From DATBVX01 sp963696675 (lineage in GTDB: Bacteria > Pseudomonadota > Gammaproteobacteria > Steroidobacterales > Steroidobacteraceae), in contig CAVOLM010000012.1 in NCBI GenBank assembly GCA_963696675.1, forward strand, positions 1 to 64,000: DNA of 64,000 nucleotides, written 5' to 3'. Each line of letters opens with the position of its first letter. The first letter of the stretch is position 1. Below the pieces are notes generated by a model. That model was not told the DNA's origin. It saw only the letters and a program-made list of their open reading frames with translations, and ran no database searches. Of the stretch, positions 1 to 9,187 are shown one piece after another. The translations under genes were made by a program, and so were the position numbers.

Positions 1-32
1 GCGCACGCAAGAACAACTCTGCGAACGTTCAT
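1..32 (-). CDS. 5' end of a divergent exported protein (truncated by window edge)
   Basis: Only the first ten codons are inside the window. The reverse strand has an ATG whose A is at 32, preceded by a strong purine-rich ribosome-binding site (GAGGGGG, about 6 nt upstream). It opens with MNVRRVVLAC, which has the positive n-region and start of a hydrophobic core expected of a signal peptide or lipoprotein leader. It is transcribed away from the beta-propeller gene at 134, so the roughly 100 bp between them should hold two promoters. The product cannot be identified from this fragment. Confidence 0.45.
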   Translation of the reverse strand, partial: MNVRRVVLAC

Positions 33-133
33 GACGAGTCCCCCTCGTGACCTAAGCGGTTAAAGTTGCTACAAGGCTACAAAAGCTCTCGTCCTTCCAC
101 CGAACCGATTCCTGCGCGGCAGAGTCTAGCACC

Positions 134-1201
134 ATGTCTAAGCAGAACAACCACTCCTCGCGTGTGCTGTCCTTCGTGACGCGGATGTTTTGGTTGTGTG
201 CCTGGCGCAACTACCGTTCCTCGCGGGCGCCGAGCGCGTCTACGTCTCCAACGAAGATGGTCAGACAGTCACGGTCATCGATACGGCGAAGGCCCAAGTC
301 ATCGCGACGGTCGACGTCGGCAAGCGGCCGCGCGGTCTGAAGCTCAGTAAGGATGGTTCGCAGCTTTACGTCGCCGTGGTGGCCGCCGAAGTGTCCGCCG
401 AGCGTCTCTGATGAGGAGTGCGAGAAGCTCGAACGCGACCTGCATGCGGACGGCATTGCCGTGGTCGACACCGCGACCCTGAAGCTGCGCGAAGTTCTGA
501 AAGCGGGATCGGACCCGGAAGCCTTCGATCTCAGCGCCGATGGGCGGCTGCTCTACATCACGAACGAAGATGCGGCGACGACTTCGGTTCTCGAAGTCAG
601 CAGCGGCGCGCTGCACGCGCAGATCTCCGTCGGCAAAGAGCCGGAAGGCGTGCGCGTTTCACCGAACGGGAAATGGGTTCTGGTGACGAACGAGTCCGAC
701 AATGCGGTTGCGATCCTCGACGCGCACACCTACAAAGTCCTGCGAACAGTGCCGGTGGGAAAGCGACCTCGCGACGTAGCATTCACGCCCGACAGTCGGA
801 CTGCCTATGTGTCCGGCGAATTCGATGCCTCTGTGTATCGGCTCACCGTGCCTGACGGCCAGCCCGTCGAGCGCTGGATGCAGTTGCGCAAGGAGGCCCG
901 TCCGATGGCGGTGCTGCTCGATGCCCCCAGGGATCGGCTGTATGTAAGCACCGGCCGCGGCGGCACGATCGCCGTCATCTCCCCCGCGAACCGCAAGCTC
1001 ATCGCAGAGGTTGCGGTCGGAACCCGGCCGTGGGGAATCGCGCTGTCGACTGATGGGCGAACGCTATACACGGCGAATGGCCCGTCCAACGATGTCAGCG
1101 TCGTGGACACCTCGAGCTTGCGCGTTCTGAAAAAGATACCGGTCGGGAGCTCGCCATGGGGTGTTGCGCTGGGTCCGACACCACCCGCCACCAAGCGCTG
1201 A
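134..1201 (+). CDS. YVTN-type beta-propeller protein, PQQ-dehydrogenase-associated (frameshifted)
   Basis: A periplasmic beta-propeller built of repeated blades with motifs such as RVYVSNEDGQTVTVID, LLYITNED and WVLVTNESDNAVAILD. It resembles the YVTN proteins found beside PQQ-dependent alcohol dehydrogenases; their role is unproven and they may be accessory or electron-transfer partners. The N-terminus (MSKQNNHSSR, then VVCLAQLPFLAGA) is a signal peptide split by a frameshift near 188. A second shift lies near 380, before PPKCPPSVSDEE. From there to the stop the frame is open and ends in WGVALGPTPPATKR. The restored length is about 355 residues. The position upstream of xoxF supports the functional link. 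Confidence 0.8.
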
Positions 1202-1229
1202 TCGAGCGCATCCGGCCGCGACTGTAAAC

Positions 1230-1620
1230 CTAATTCTGAGGTTGCACTCCACACGCCTGATAAGCTTCGCTTTTCAAGTCTCGATACTGCTTGCCTTCCT
1301 TCTTGGCCTCGTCCGTGTCGCGGAAAACCCCGCCTCTCTTCGCCTGCCATGGAGGCATTGCGCGCGAACGTCTCCCACTCTACAAAGTCGTCGTAGCTCA
1401 CTTCCTTGGCTATCCAGTCGATGGCGCACGAACACTTGTAGAGGCTGGCAATCTCGCCGCCGCTCTTGAGCATGCATTCCTGAACAAACTCGACGCGGGC
1501 CGCGGTCGGAAAGTCCTGCTTGGTGCAGTCCCCAGGGGGTGTGTCGGCCAGCGAAAGGGTGGCTACGCCCAGGAGCGCAACGGCAACCTTGCGGGCGACT
1601 CGGAGGATTCGTCTCGCCAT
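1230..1620 (-). CDS. Small secreted Cys-containing hypothetical protein (one frameshift)
   Basis: About 130 residues. The start chosen is the ATG at 1620, because GAGG lies 6 nt upstream; a TTG two codons earlier is possible. A signal peptide (MARRILRVARKVAVALLGVA) is followed by a mature part with five cysteines (GDCTK, VQECML, YKCSC, YQACG), suggesting disulfides or metal binding in the periplasm. A +1 shift near 1340 separates WETFARNASMAG from the true C-terminus, FRDTDEAKKEGKQYRDLK to GVQPQN. It is transcribed divergently from xoxF, sharing its upstream region. I do not recognise a named family; a role in the quinoprotein system is inferred only from position. Confidence 0.6.
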
Positions 1621-1814
1621 CTTCAACCTCGCTTGGATTAGGCGGGTGCGGCGCGCAGATCCTACGCCGCGCAGCAGACCTGCTCCAGCGGACAGGTTGT
1701 CGCGGCGACGCCGTGGGTGTATTGATATGCGCCCAAACTATTGTCTAAGCGACTACACTACGTAGTTAGATACTCTGTAGGCGATTGAATGGTCATTTCC
1801 GCGAAGGGGGGAAT
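1621..1814. promoter_or_regulatory. Divergent promoter region of xoxF and the small secreted protein
   Basis: A 194-bp non-coding gap between divergent starts. It contains a perfect 10-bp palindrome, ACTACGTAGT, at 1757-1766, in a locally AT-richer stretch (1735-1800). The sequence TTGTCT at 1741 could be a -35 for xoxF, but no convincing -10 is spaced correctly. The purine run GAAGGGGGGAAT directly precedes the xoxF ATG at 1815 as ribosome-binding site. An operator role for the palindrome is inference only. Confidence 0.35.
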
Positions 1815-3657
1815 ATGAAGTACCGAACGATGTTCCGTGTTTCTTGGGGCAGGCATGCTCGCCCTGATGGCGTATGCGAGCACAGCTGTCGCCCAGACTG
1901 ATCTCGAAAAAGCGATGAGTTCCTCGTCCAACTGGGCGTCGCAGGCCGGTGATTACGCCAATCATCGCTATAGCGAGCTGAAGCAGATCAACGCCGAGCA
2001 ACGTCGCCAACCTGCAGGTCGCGTGGACCATGTCCACGGGCGTGCTGCGCGGTCACGAGGGATCACCGCTGGTGGTCGGCGACACGATGTACGTGCATTC
2101 GCCGTTCCCGAACAACGTCTTCGCGGTCAACCTCAAGGACCAGACGCTTCAAATGGAAGTACGAGCCGAAGCAGGACACGGATGTTGTTCCGGTGATGTG
2201 CTGCGATACCGTCAATCGCGGTCTCGCATACGGTGACGGCAAGATCTTCCTGCAGCAGGCCGACACGACGCTCGTTGCTCTCGACGCCAACACCGGCAAA
2301 GTGGTGTGGACTGCCAAGAATGGCGATCCGAAGAAAGGCGAGACCAACACCAACGCACCGCACGTCTTCAAGGACAAGGTGCTCACCGGCATTTCCGGCG
2401 GTGAGTTCGGCGTGCGCGGCCGCCTGATCGCCTATGACATCAAGACGGGCAAGAGAGTCTGGACGGCATACAGCACCGGGCCGGACGCCGAAATGCTGGT
2501 CGATCCGGCCAAGACGATGACCTGGACGGACGGCAAGATGGCGCCCGTCGGCAAGGACTCATCGCTCAAGACCTGGCAGGGCGACCAGTGGAAGATCGGC
2601 GGCGGCACCACCTGGGGCTGGTACTCCTACGATCCGAAGCTGAATCTCGTGTACTACGGCAGCGGCAATCCGAGTACCTGGAATCCGGCGCAGCGTCCCG
2701 GCGACAACAAGTGGTCGATGACGATCTGGGCGCGCGACCTCGACACGGGCGTGGCGAAGTGGGTCTACCAGATGACGCCGCACGATGAGTGGGACTATGA
2801 CGGCATCAACGAAGTCGTGCTGCTCGACACCACGATCAACGGCAAGTCGACACCGGTCGCGGTGCACTTCGATCGCAACGGCTTCGGCTACACGCTGAAC
2901 CGTGCAACGGGCGAACTGCTCGTGGCCGAGAAGTACGACCCGAAAGTCAACTGGGCGACCAAGGTCGACATGAAGACGGGACGTCCGATCGTCGACAAGA
3001 GTTACTCGCCGCAGCACGACGGGTCCGGACGTCAACGTCAAGGACATCTGCCCGGCGGCGCTCGGCTCGAAGGATCAGCAGCCGGCGAGCTACGACCGCA
3101 AGTCCGGCCTGCTCATGGTTCCGACGAACCATGTGTGCATGACCTACGAGCCGTTCCAGGTCGAGTACACGGCGGGTCAGCCCTACGTCGGCGCGACGCT
3201 GACGATGTTCCCGGCGCCGAACAGCCACGGCGGCATGGGCAACTTCATCGCGTGGGATCCGGCGAAGGGCAAGATCGTCTGGTCGAAGCCCGAGCGCTTC
3301 TCCGTATGGTCCGGCGCGCTGACGACGGCCGGCGACGTCGTGTTCTACGGCACGCTCGAGGGCTATCTGAAGGCCGTCAGCACGAAGGACGGCAAAGAGC
3401 TGTGGAAGTTCAAGACGCCGTCCGGAATCATCGGCAACGTGTTCACGTACCAGTACGACGGCAAACAGTACGTCGGCATTTACTCAGGCATCGGTGGATG
3501 GGCGGGCATCGGCATGGCGGCCGGCCTGACCAAGGACACTGACGGTCTCGGTGCAGTCGGCGGATACAAGGACCTGGCCAAGTTCACGACTCTTGGTGGC
3601 TCCTTGTTCGTGTTCGCACTGCCCGGCGGGTCTTCGACCAAGACGGCGTCGCGGTAA
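1815..3657 (+). CDS. xoxF: XoxF-type PQQ-dependent methanol/alcohol dehydrogenase (four frameshifts)
   Basis: Periplasmic quinoprotein that oxidises methanol or similar primary alcohols to aldehyde, passing electrons to cytochrome XoxG. A signal peptide ends at about STAVAQ. Diagnostic features are the vicinal disulfide pair in VMCCDTVNRG, the metal-ligand segment GGEFGVRG, YYGSGNPSTWNPAQRPGDNK, and HDEWDYDGIN. The second aspartate of WDYD is the lanthanide-coordinating residue that is Ala in calcium-dependent MxaF, so the enzyme is predicted to use a rare-earth metal. ICPAALGSKDQQPASY and the C-terminal W-docking repeats are also present. Frameshifts lie near 1835, 1995, 2150 and 3015, all apparent +1. 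Restored length is about 610 residues, normal for the family. It leads a xoxF-xoxG-xoxJ-frmA-gfa gene set. Confidence 0.92.
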
Positions 3658-3667
3658 GATCAAACCC

Positions 3668-3712
3668 TGCGGCCTGCCTCGCTCCTTGGGAGCGTGGCAG
3701 GCCGCAATTTTT
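3668..3712 (+). terminator. Rho-independent terminator/attenuator between xoxF and xoxG
   Basis: Perfect 11-bp inverted repeat TGCGGCCTGCC (3668-3678) and GGCAGGCCGCA (3696-3706), with a smaller inner stem CGCTCC/GGAGCG-like in the loop, followed immediately by ATTTTT. This is a textbook intrinsic terminator, placed 10 bp after the xoxF stop and just before the xoxG ribosome-binding site. Partial read-through would give more xoxF than xoxG/J transcript. Confidence 0.85.
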
Positions 3713-3725
3713 CCGGAGGGTGATG

Positions 3726-4151
3726 ATGAGACGCGGTTTGGCCACGCTTATGGCGCTTGCGCTGCTGGTTTCGACATCGCTCATGGCGGATCCGGCGTCG
3801 TCGACGACAACCAAACAGCAAGGCCCACTTTACACGGTAAAGGACGGCAACAAGGTAGATGCGAATACGCTGGCCGGCTGGAAGACCTGGCGCGCAATGG
3901 CCTGCGATCGCTGCCACGGCCCGACCCAGGAGGGTCTGGTGGGGCCGTCGCTGATCGAGTCGTTCAAGACCATCACGAAAGAGAGATTCCACGAGCAGCT
4001 GATGAAGGGCAACCCTGAGAAGGGCATGCCGCCGTTTGCGACCAGCGACATGATCAACAAGAATTGGGAGTATCTTTACGCGTACCTGAAGGGTCGCTCC
4101 GATGGGAAAATCCAGCCGGGGCACCTGTCTCCGATTGAAGAGCAGAAATGA
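3726..4151 (+). CDS. xoxG: XoxG-like monohaem cytochrome c
   Basis: Small periplasmic cytochrome expected to be the electron acceptor of XoxF. It has a signal peptide (MRRGLATLMALALLVSTSLMA), one haem-binding site CDRCHG and a probable axial Met in EKGMPPF, for about 141 residues. Three in-frame starts overlap (GTG 3720, ATG 3723, ATG 3726). GGAGG at 3715-3719 gives the best spacing, 6 nt, to ATG 3726, so that is chosen. It follows xoxF after an intrinsic terminator and precedes xoxJ. The reading frame is intact. Confidence 0.85.
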   Translation: MRRGLATLMALALLVSTSLMADPASSTTTKQQGPLYTVKDGNKVDANTLAGWKTWRAMACDRCHGPTQEGLVGPSLIESFKTITKERFHEQLMKGNPEKGMPPFATSDMINKNWEYLYAYLKGRSDGKIQPGHLSPIEEQK

Positions 4152-4156
4152 GTGCT

Positions 4157-4176
4157 GTCGACCGCTAGCGGTCGAC
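4157..4176. repeat. Perfect 20-bp palindrome in the xoxG-xoxJ gap
   Basis: GTCGACCGCTAGCGGTCGAC is its own reverse complement. As RNA it folds into an 8-bp stem with a CUAG loop, without a T tract, so it is not a classical terminator. It lies 5 bp after the xoxG stop and 21 bp before the xoxJ start. The core ACCGCTAGCGG recurs at 41,129-41,139 in another intergenic gap. Function unknown: candidates are a processing hairpin or a dispersed short palindrome family. Confidence 0.75.
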
Positions 4177-4197
4177 GGGCCGATTTGAAGATCTCAC

Positions 4198-5079
4198 ATG
4201 GGCAGTGGTGTACGACGCGCAACGGCAGTCTCGCTGGCGTGCGCTTGCATGGCACTCACGGGGCTGCGCGGGCAGACGACTCCCCGGGCGCGCTGCGAGT
4301 GTGCGCCGACCCAGACAGCATGCCGCAGTCGAACACCACCGGTGAAGGCTACGAGAACCGCATAGCCGCCAGGCTGGCCAGTGATCTCGGCCGGCAACTG
4401 CAGTACACATTCTTCCCGCAGCGCATGGGCTTCGTGCGCAACACGCTGCGCATGAAGGACGAGAGCACGAATCAATACAAGTGCGACGTCATCATCGGCG
4501 TGCCGAAAGGCTACGAGCTGACCGCCACCACGCAGCCTTACATGCATTCGACGTACGCAATGGTGCTGCCGTCGGGCGGCAAGCTGGCGGTGGTCCAGAG
4601 CCCGGATGACCTGTTGAAGCTCGCCCGCCGAGCAGCTGCATGCGCTCAAGATCGGAGCGTTCGCGGCTCGCCCGGCGTCGACTGGCTACTGCGCAACAAG
4701 CTACTCGACCAAGGCGTGTTCTACACGCGACAGAGTGGCGACGTACACGAGAATCCGGCGCTGATCGTCGAGCGCGATCTGACCGCCGGCACGATCGACC
4801 TGGCGGTGGTCTGGGGGCCGATTGCCGGCTATCTTGCGGGCCGGCACAGGGCAGCCGATGCCTGGCGCATCGTCGCCTTCAAGCCCGATCCGGCTATCAC
4901 GTTCGATTACGAGATTTCGATGGGTGTGCGTTTCGGCGAGAAGGAGTGGAAGGACACTCTCGACGCCTGGATCGCCAGTCATCGCGGGGAGATCAACGCC
5001 ATCCTGGTCGAGCTACGGGATCCCGTTGGTCGATAACGGCAACCTGATCGCACCGGCGGCAAAAGACTCAACGATGTAG
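4198..5079 (+). CDS. xoxJ: XoxJ-like periplasmic binding protein (frameshifted)
   Basis: Quinoprotein-dehydrogenase-associated solute-binding-fold protein, thought to help activate or mature XoxF. ATG 4198 starts a convincing signal peptide (MGSGVRRATAVSLACACMAL). The mature part follows in another frame (LRVCADPDSMPQS, FFPQRMGFVRNTLR, CDVIIGVPKGYEL, SPGVDWLLRNKLLDQGVFY, VVWGPIAGY). The segment AEQLHALKIGAFAA at about 4626-4668 is in a third frame. The true C-terminus, IPLVDNGNLIAPAAKD, is reached after another +1 shift near 5025. Restored length is about 293 residues. The xoxF-xoxG-xoxJ order is the usual arrangement. Confidence 0.82.
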
Positions 5080-5139
5080 GCACGCTGGCATCGACAGCGG
5101 GTCGATGCAGGTGCCACGGCCGCCTGAGGAGAGCAACGT

Positions 5140-6250
5140 ATGAAGTCGAAAGCAGCCATTGCCTACGCTGCCGGCAAGCCGCTGGAAGTGGTGGAGGTGG
5201 ATCTCGACGGACCGAAGGCCGGCGAAGTGCTGGTGGAGATCAAGGCTTCCGGCATTTGCCACACCGATGAATTCACGCGCTCCGGCGCGGACCCCGAGGG
5301 ACTCTTCCCGGTGGTCTTCGGACACGAGGGCGCGGGGATCGTGGTGGACGTCGGCCCGGGCGTGACGTCGGTGAAGAAGGGCGATCACGTGATTCCCCTC
5401 TACACACCCGAATGCCGCCAGTGCAAGTCCTGCCTGTCGGGCAAGACCAATCTGTGCACCGCAATCCGCGCGACTCAGGGCAAGGGCGTGATGCCCGATG
5501 GCACCAGCCGTTTCTCGATCGGCGGCAAGATGGTGCATCACTACATGGGATGCTCGACCTTTTCGAATTTCACGGTGCTGCCCGAGATCGCGGTCGCGAA
5601 GATTCGCGAGGACGCACCGTTCGAGAAGGTCTGCTACATCGGATGTGGCGTGACGACTGGAATCGGGGCCGTGATGAACACCGCCAAGGTGGAACCCGGC
5701 GCGAACGTAGTGGTGTTTGGCCTCGGCGGAATCGGACTCAATGTCATCCAGGGGGCGCGACTGGTCGGCGCCAACAAGATCGTCGGCGTGGACATCAATC
5801 CGCGGCGCAAGGCGCTGGCGGAGAAGTTCGGCATGACGCATTTCGTCAACCCGAAGGAAGTGGGCGGAGACCTGGTGCAGCATCTCGTCGCGCGTGACCG
5901 ACGGCGGCGCGGACTACAGCTTCGAGTGCGTCGGGAATGTCGACCTGATGCGCCAGGCGCTGGAGTGCTGTCATCGAGGCTGGGGCGTTTCGGTGATCAT
6001 CGGGGTGGCTGGTGCCGGGCAGGAGATCAAGACCCGTCCGTTCCAGCTCGTGACGGGTCGCGTGTGGAAGGGCACGGCGTTCGGCGGGGCGCGCGGACGC
6101 AGGGACGTGCCGAAGATCGTCGACTGGTACATGGACAAGAAGATCAACATCGACGACCTGATCACGCACGTGATGCCGCTCAAGGAGATCAACAAGGCTT
6201 TCGATCTGATGCATGCGGGTGAATCCATCCGCAGCGTGGTTACGTTCTGA
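5140..6250 (+). CDS. frmA: S-(hydroxymethyl)glutathione dehydrogenase, class III zinc alcohol dehydrogenase (one frameshift)
   Basis: Oxidises the formaldehyde-glutathione adduct to S-formylglutathione with NAD, the next step after XoxF makes formaldehyde. Catalytic zinc ligands are in SGICHTDEFTRSG and FGHEGAG; the structural zinc site is CRQCKSCLSGKTNLC; the Rossmann motif is FGLGGIGLN. About 369 residues, normal for class III. GGAG lies just upstream of ATG 5140. One +1 shift near 5885 separates DLVQHLV from TDGGADYSFECVGN. It is followed 24 bp later by gfa, making a glutathione-dependent formaldehyde module in the same direction as xoxFGJ. Confidence 0.92.
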
Positions 6251-6274
6251 TCAATCCGAGGAGGGGAAACCATC

Positions 6275-6844
6275 ATGGCTGTTTCAATTCATCCGTCCGT
6301 AGACCAGGGCGTAAAGCCCGGATCGAAGGACTTTGCAGGTGGCACACTCACCTGCCAGTGCACGTCGGCGCCGGTGACCGTGAGCATCAAGGGCAATGTC
6401 GCCCACAATCACGCCTGCGGCTGCACCAAGTGCTGGAAGCCGAAGGGTGCCGCGTTCTCAGTGGTTGCTGTGGTCGGACGCGACAATCTCAGCGTCACTT
6501 CGAACGGCAACAAGCTCAAGATCGTCGATCCGAGCGCAGCGATTCAGCGCTATGCCTGCACCGGTTGCGGCGTGCACATGTACGGGCGCATCGAGAACAA
6601 GAACCATCCGTTCTACGGGCTCGATTTCGTGCACGTGGAGCTGTCCAAGGACAAGGGCTGGTCGGCGCCTGAGTTTGCGGCTTTCGTCTCTTCCATCATC
6701 GAGTCGGGAACCAAGCCCGATCAGATGGGCGCTGTCCGCTCACGCCTCAAGGAGCTGGGCCTGCAGCCGTATGACTGCCTGTCGCCTCCGCTGATGGATG
6801 CGATCGCCACGCACACGGCGAAGGCGAAGGGCGTACTGGCCTAG
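6275..6844 (+). CDS. gfa: Glutathione-dependent formaldehyde-activating enzyme
   Basis: Catalyses or accelerates formation of S-(hydroxymethyl)glutathione, the substrate of the dehydrogenase upstream. It has the zinc/GSH cysteine pattern of the family: LTCQCTS, CGCTKCW and ACTGCGVHMYG. 189 residues, as expected, and the frame is intact. AGGAGGGG precedes ATG 6275. A hairpin shared with convergent patD follows the stop. Confidence 0.93.
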   Translation: MAVSIHPSVDQGVKPGSKDFAGGTLTCQCTSAPVTVSIKGNVAHNHACGCTKCWKPKGAAFSVVAVVGRDNLSVTSNGNKLKIVDPSAAIQRYACTGCGVHMYGRIENKNHPFYGLDFVHVELSKDKGWSAPEFAAFVSSIIESGTKPDQMGAVRSRLKELGLQPYDCLSPPLMDAIATHTAKAKGVLA

Positions 6845-6857
6845 ACCGGGAATGAAA

Positions 6858-6897
6858 CGGCGTCGGACGAATCGGATTCCAGGTCCGGCGCCGATTT
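6858..6897. terminator. Terminator-like hairpin between convergent gfa and patD
   Basis: CGGCGTCGGAC (6858-6868) pairs with GTCCGGCGCCG (6883-6893) with one G-T wobble, followed by ATTTCGC. The T tract is weak. The position between two convergent stops, 6844 and 6906, fits a bidirectional terminator. Confidence 0.5.
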
Positions 6898-6905
6898 CGC
6901 TCGCT

Positions 6906-8327
6906 CTACAGCTTCACCATGACGTGCCTGGGCACGGAGTAGTCCTCGAGCGCGTAGAGCGACAGGTCCTTGCCGTAGCCTGAGCGCTTCAGGCCGCCGT
7001 GCGGCATCTCGCTCACCAGCATGAAGTGCGTGTTGATCCAGGTGCAGCCGTACTGCAGGCGCGCCGCGACCTGCATCGCCTTGCCGATGTCCTGGGTCCA
7101 CACCGACGATGCCAGCCCGTAGTCGGATTCGTTGGCCCATGCGATCGCCTGGTCCGCGTCCTTGAAGCGCGTGACGGAGACGACCGGGCCGAACACTTCG
7201 CGTTGCACGATCTCGTCGGTCTGCCTGGCGCCCGCGATCACCGTGGGCTCGTAGAAGAATCCGCCGCCGCTGCGCGCCTTGCCGCCGGTCGTGACTTCGA
7301 TGTGCCGCTGATCCGCGGCGCGGTCGACGAAGCCCGCGACGCGCGCGCGCTGTCGTGCGCTGATGAGCGGACCCATCTCGACGCCTTCCTCCTGCTGCGT
7401 CCCGATCTTGATCGATTCGACCGCCGAGGTGAGGTCCGCGACCAGCCGGTCGTAGATCTTCGCGCCCGCGTAGAGGCGGCAGGCGGCCGTGCAGTCCTGG
7501 CCGGCGTTGTAGAAGCCGAACGTGCGCACGCCGGAGACGACCGACTTCAGGTCCGCGTCGTCGAACACGATGACCGGCGCCTTGCCGCCGAGCTCGAGGT
7601 GCGTGCGCTTGATGCCTTCGATGCCGCCTGGAGGATTTTCTCGCCCGTCGCGACGTCGCCGGTGAGCGAGATCATGCGCACCGCGGGATGTGTGACCAGC
7701 GGCGCGCCGACCGTCTCGCCGCGCCCCGTGACGACGTTGACGACCCCGGCGGGAAAGAGCTCGGCGAGGAGCTCGGCGAGCTTCAGCGCCGTGAGCGGCG
7801 TCTGCTCGGAGGGCTTCAGGACCACGGTGTTGCCGGCGGCGAGCGCCGGCGCCAGCTTCCAGGCCGCCATCATCAGCGGGTAGTTCCACGGCGCGATCGA
7901 CGCCACGACGCCGACCGGATCGCGGCGGATCATGCTGGTGAAGCCGGCGAGGTATTCGCCGGCGATCGCACCGGTCATCGTGCGGCGGCGCCGGCGAAGA
8001 ATCGGAACACGTCGGCGATCGCCGGGATCTCGTCGTCTTCACCGCCGCGAGCGGCTTGCCGCAGTTCTGCGACTCGAGCTCGGCGAACGTATCGGCCTCG
8101 GCCTCGATGCGGTCGGCGAGCTTGAGCAGCAGTGCGGCGCGATCCTTCGGCGCGGTGCGCGACCAGCCGTCGAACGCGGCGGCGGCGGCGGCGACGGCGG
8201 CGTCCACCTGTTCTGCGGAGGCCTCGGCAACTTCCGCGATGACCTTGCCGGTCGCCGGATTGAGCACCTCCTCGACCTCGCCCTCGCCGGCGGCGAGCTT
8301 GCCGTTGATCAGAAGCTTGGTTTGCAT
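6906..8327 (-). CDS. patD: Gamma-aminobutyraldehyde dehydrogenase, PatD/YdcW type (three frameshifts)
   Basis: NAD-dependent aldehyde dehydrogenase oxidising 4-aminobutyraldehyde to GABA. About 474 residues. Motifs in order: cofactor site APWNYPLMMAAWKL, KPSEQTPLTALKLAEL, catalytic Glu in HLELGGKAP, catalytic Cys in NAGQDCTAACRLY, and C-terminal MPHGGLKRSGYGKDLS. Three shifts of the -1 (or +2) type, near 8035, 7978 and 7630, put the central third in other frames before the original frame returns. It is the last gene of a ydcSTUV-patD-like cluster. This order matches E. coli, where the same five genes are contiguous. Confidence 0.88.
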   Translation of the reverse strand: MQTKLLINGKLAAGEGEVEEVLNPATGKVIAEVAEASAEQVDAAVAAAAAAFDGWSRTAPKDRAALLLKLADRIEAEADTFAELESQNCGKPLAAVKTTRSRRSPTCSDSSPAPPHDDRCDRRRIPRRLHQHDPPRSGRRRGVDRAVELPADDGGLEAGAGARRRQHRGPEALRADAAHGAEARRAPRRALSRRGRQRRHGARRDGRRAAGHTSRGAHDLAHRRRRDGRENPPGGIEGIKRTHLELGGKAPVIVFDDADLKSVVSGVRTFGFYNAGQDCTAACRLYAGAKIYDRLVADLTSAVESIKIGTQQEEGVEMGPLISARQRARVAGFVDRAADQRHIEVTTGGKARSGGGFFYEPTVIAGARQTDEIVQREVFGPVVSVTRFKDADQAIAWANESDYGLASSVWTQDIGKAMQVAARLQYGCTWINTHFMLVSEMPHGGLKRSGYGKDLSLYALEDYSVPRHVMVKL

Positions 8328-8377
8328 GTCAGCCTCATTTGAAAAGATTCTGCCCGCGGCCTGGAGTCACGCAGCAG

Positions 8378-9187
8378 CTATTTCGATTCGAACTCGCGGG
8401 GTCGCGTCAGGTAGTACGCCAGCAGGATCGGAACCAGCGTCACCGCGATCACGACGACCGCGACGACGTTGGTGATCGGCCGCTCGCGCGGCCGGAACAG
8501 CTCGTTGAAGAACCAGATCGGCAGCGTCTGCTCGTGGCCCGCCGTGAAGAGCGTGACGATGATCTCGTCGAACGACAGCGCGAACGCCAGCATGCCGCCC
8601 GCGAGCAGCGCGGTGGCGATCTGCGGCAGCAGCACGTAGCGGAAGGTCTGCCCGCCGTCGGCGCCGAGGTCCATCGACGCCTCGATCCAGCTCTTCGGCA
8701 GCCGGCGCAGGCGCGCGATCACGTTGTTGTAGACGATCACGAGGCAGAAGGTCGCGTGACCGGCGACGATGGTCCAGAAGCCGGCTGGACTCCCGCGAGG
8801 CGCATCGCCGAGAGCAGCGCGATGCCGGTGATGATGCCGGGCAGCGCGATCGGCAGCACGAACAGCAGCGTGATCGACGTTCTTGCCGGCGAACTGCGCC
8901 CGCGCCAGCGCGAAGGCGGCCAGCGTGCCGAGCAACAGCGCGAGCAGCGTCGCAGCCGCCGCGACGCTCAGCGACAGCCGCAGCGCTGCCCAGATGTCCT
9001 CGCGCGCGAAGGCGACCGAGAACCAGTGCAGCGTCAGCCCGGGCGGCGGGAACTGGTAGGTGCGATCCTCGGTCGTGAACGCGTAGAGGACGATGATGCA
9101 GACCGGAAAGTGCAGGAACGCCAGGCCTGCGAGAGCCGCGAGCTTCTGACCGACCGATGCGCTGTTCCAGTCTTTCCTAGAGCGCAT
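8378..9187 (-). CDS. ydcV: ABC transporter permease, YdcV/PotC type (two frameshifts)
   Basis: Inner-membrane permease with about six helices. The EAA-type coupling loop is SWIEASMDLGADGGQTFRYV, which contacts the ATPase. A short block (ITLLFVLPIALPGIITGIAL) between about 8885 and 8795 is in another frame, so two compensating indels are needed. It overlaps the preceding permease by 11 bp, which indicates translational coupling. About 269 residues, usual for PotC-like proteins. Confidence 0.83.
   Translation of the reverse strand: MRSRKDWNSASVGQKLAALAGLAFLHFPVCIIVLYAFTTEDRTYQFPPPGLTLHWFSVAFAREDIWAALRLSLSVAAAATLLALLLGTLAAFALARAQFAGKNVDHAAVRAADRAARHHHRHRAALGDAPRGSPAGFWTIVAGHATFCLVIVYNNVIARLRRLPKSWIEASMDLGADGGQTFRYVLLPQIATALLAGGMLAFALSFDEIIVTLFTAGHEQTLPIWFFNELFRPRERPITNVVAVVVIAVTLVPILLAYYLTRPREFESK

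Noticed and set aside
805..1229. Extension of the small secreted protein's frame to 273 residues
   Set aside because: The extension is antisense to the beta-propeller gene and appears only because of a frameshift near 1340; the natural C-terminus ends at 1230.
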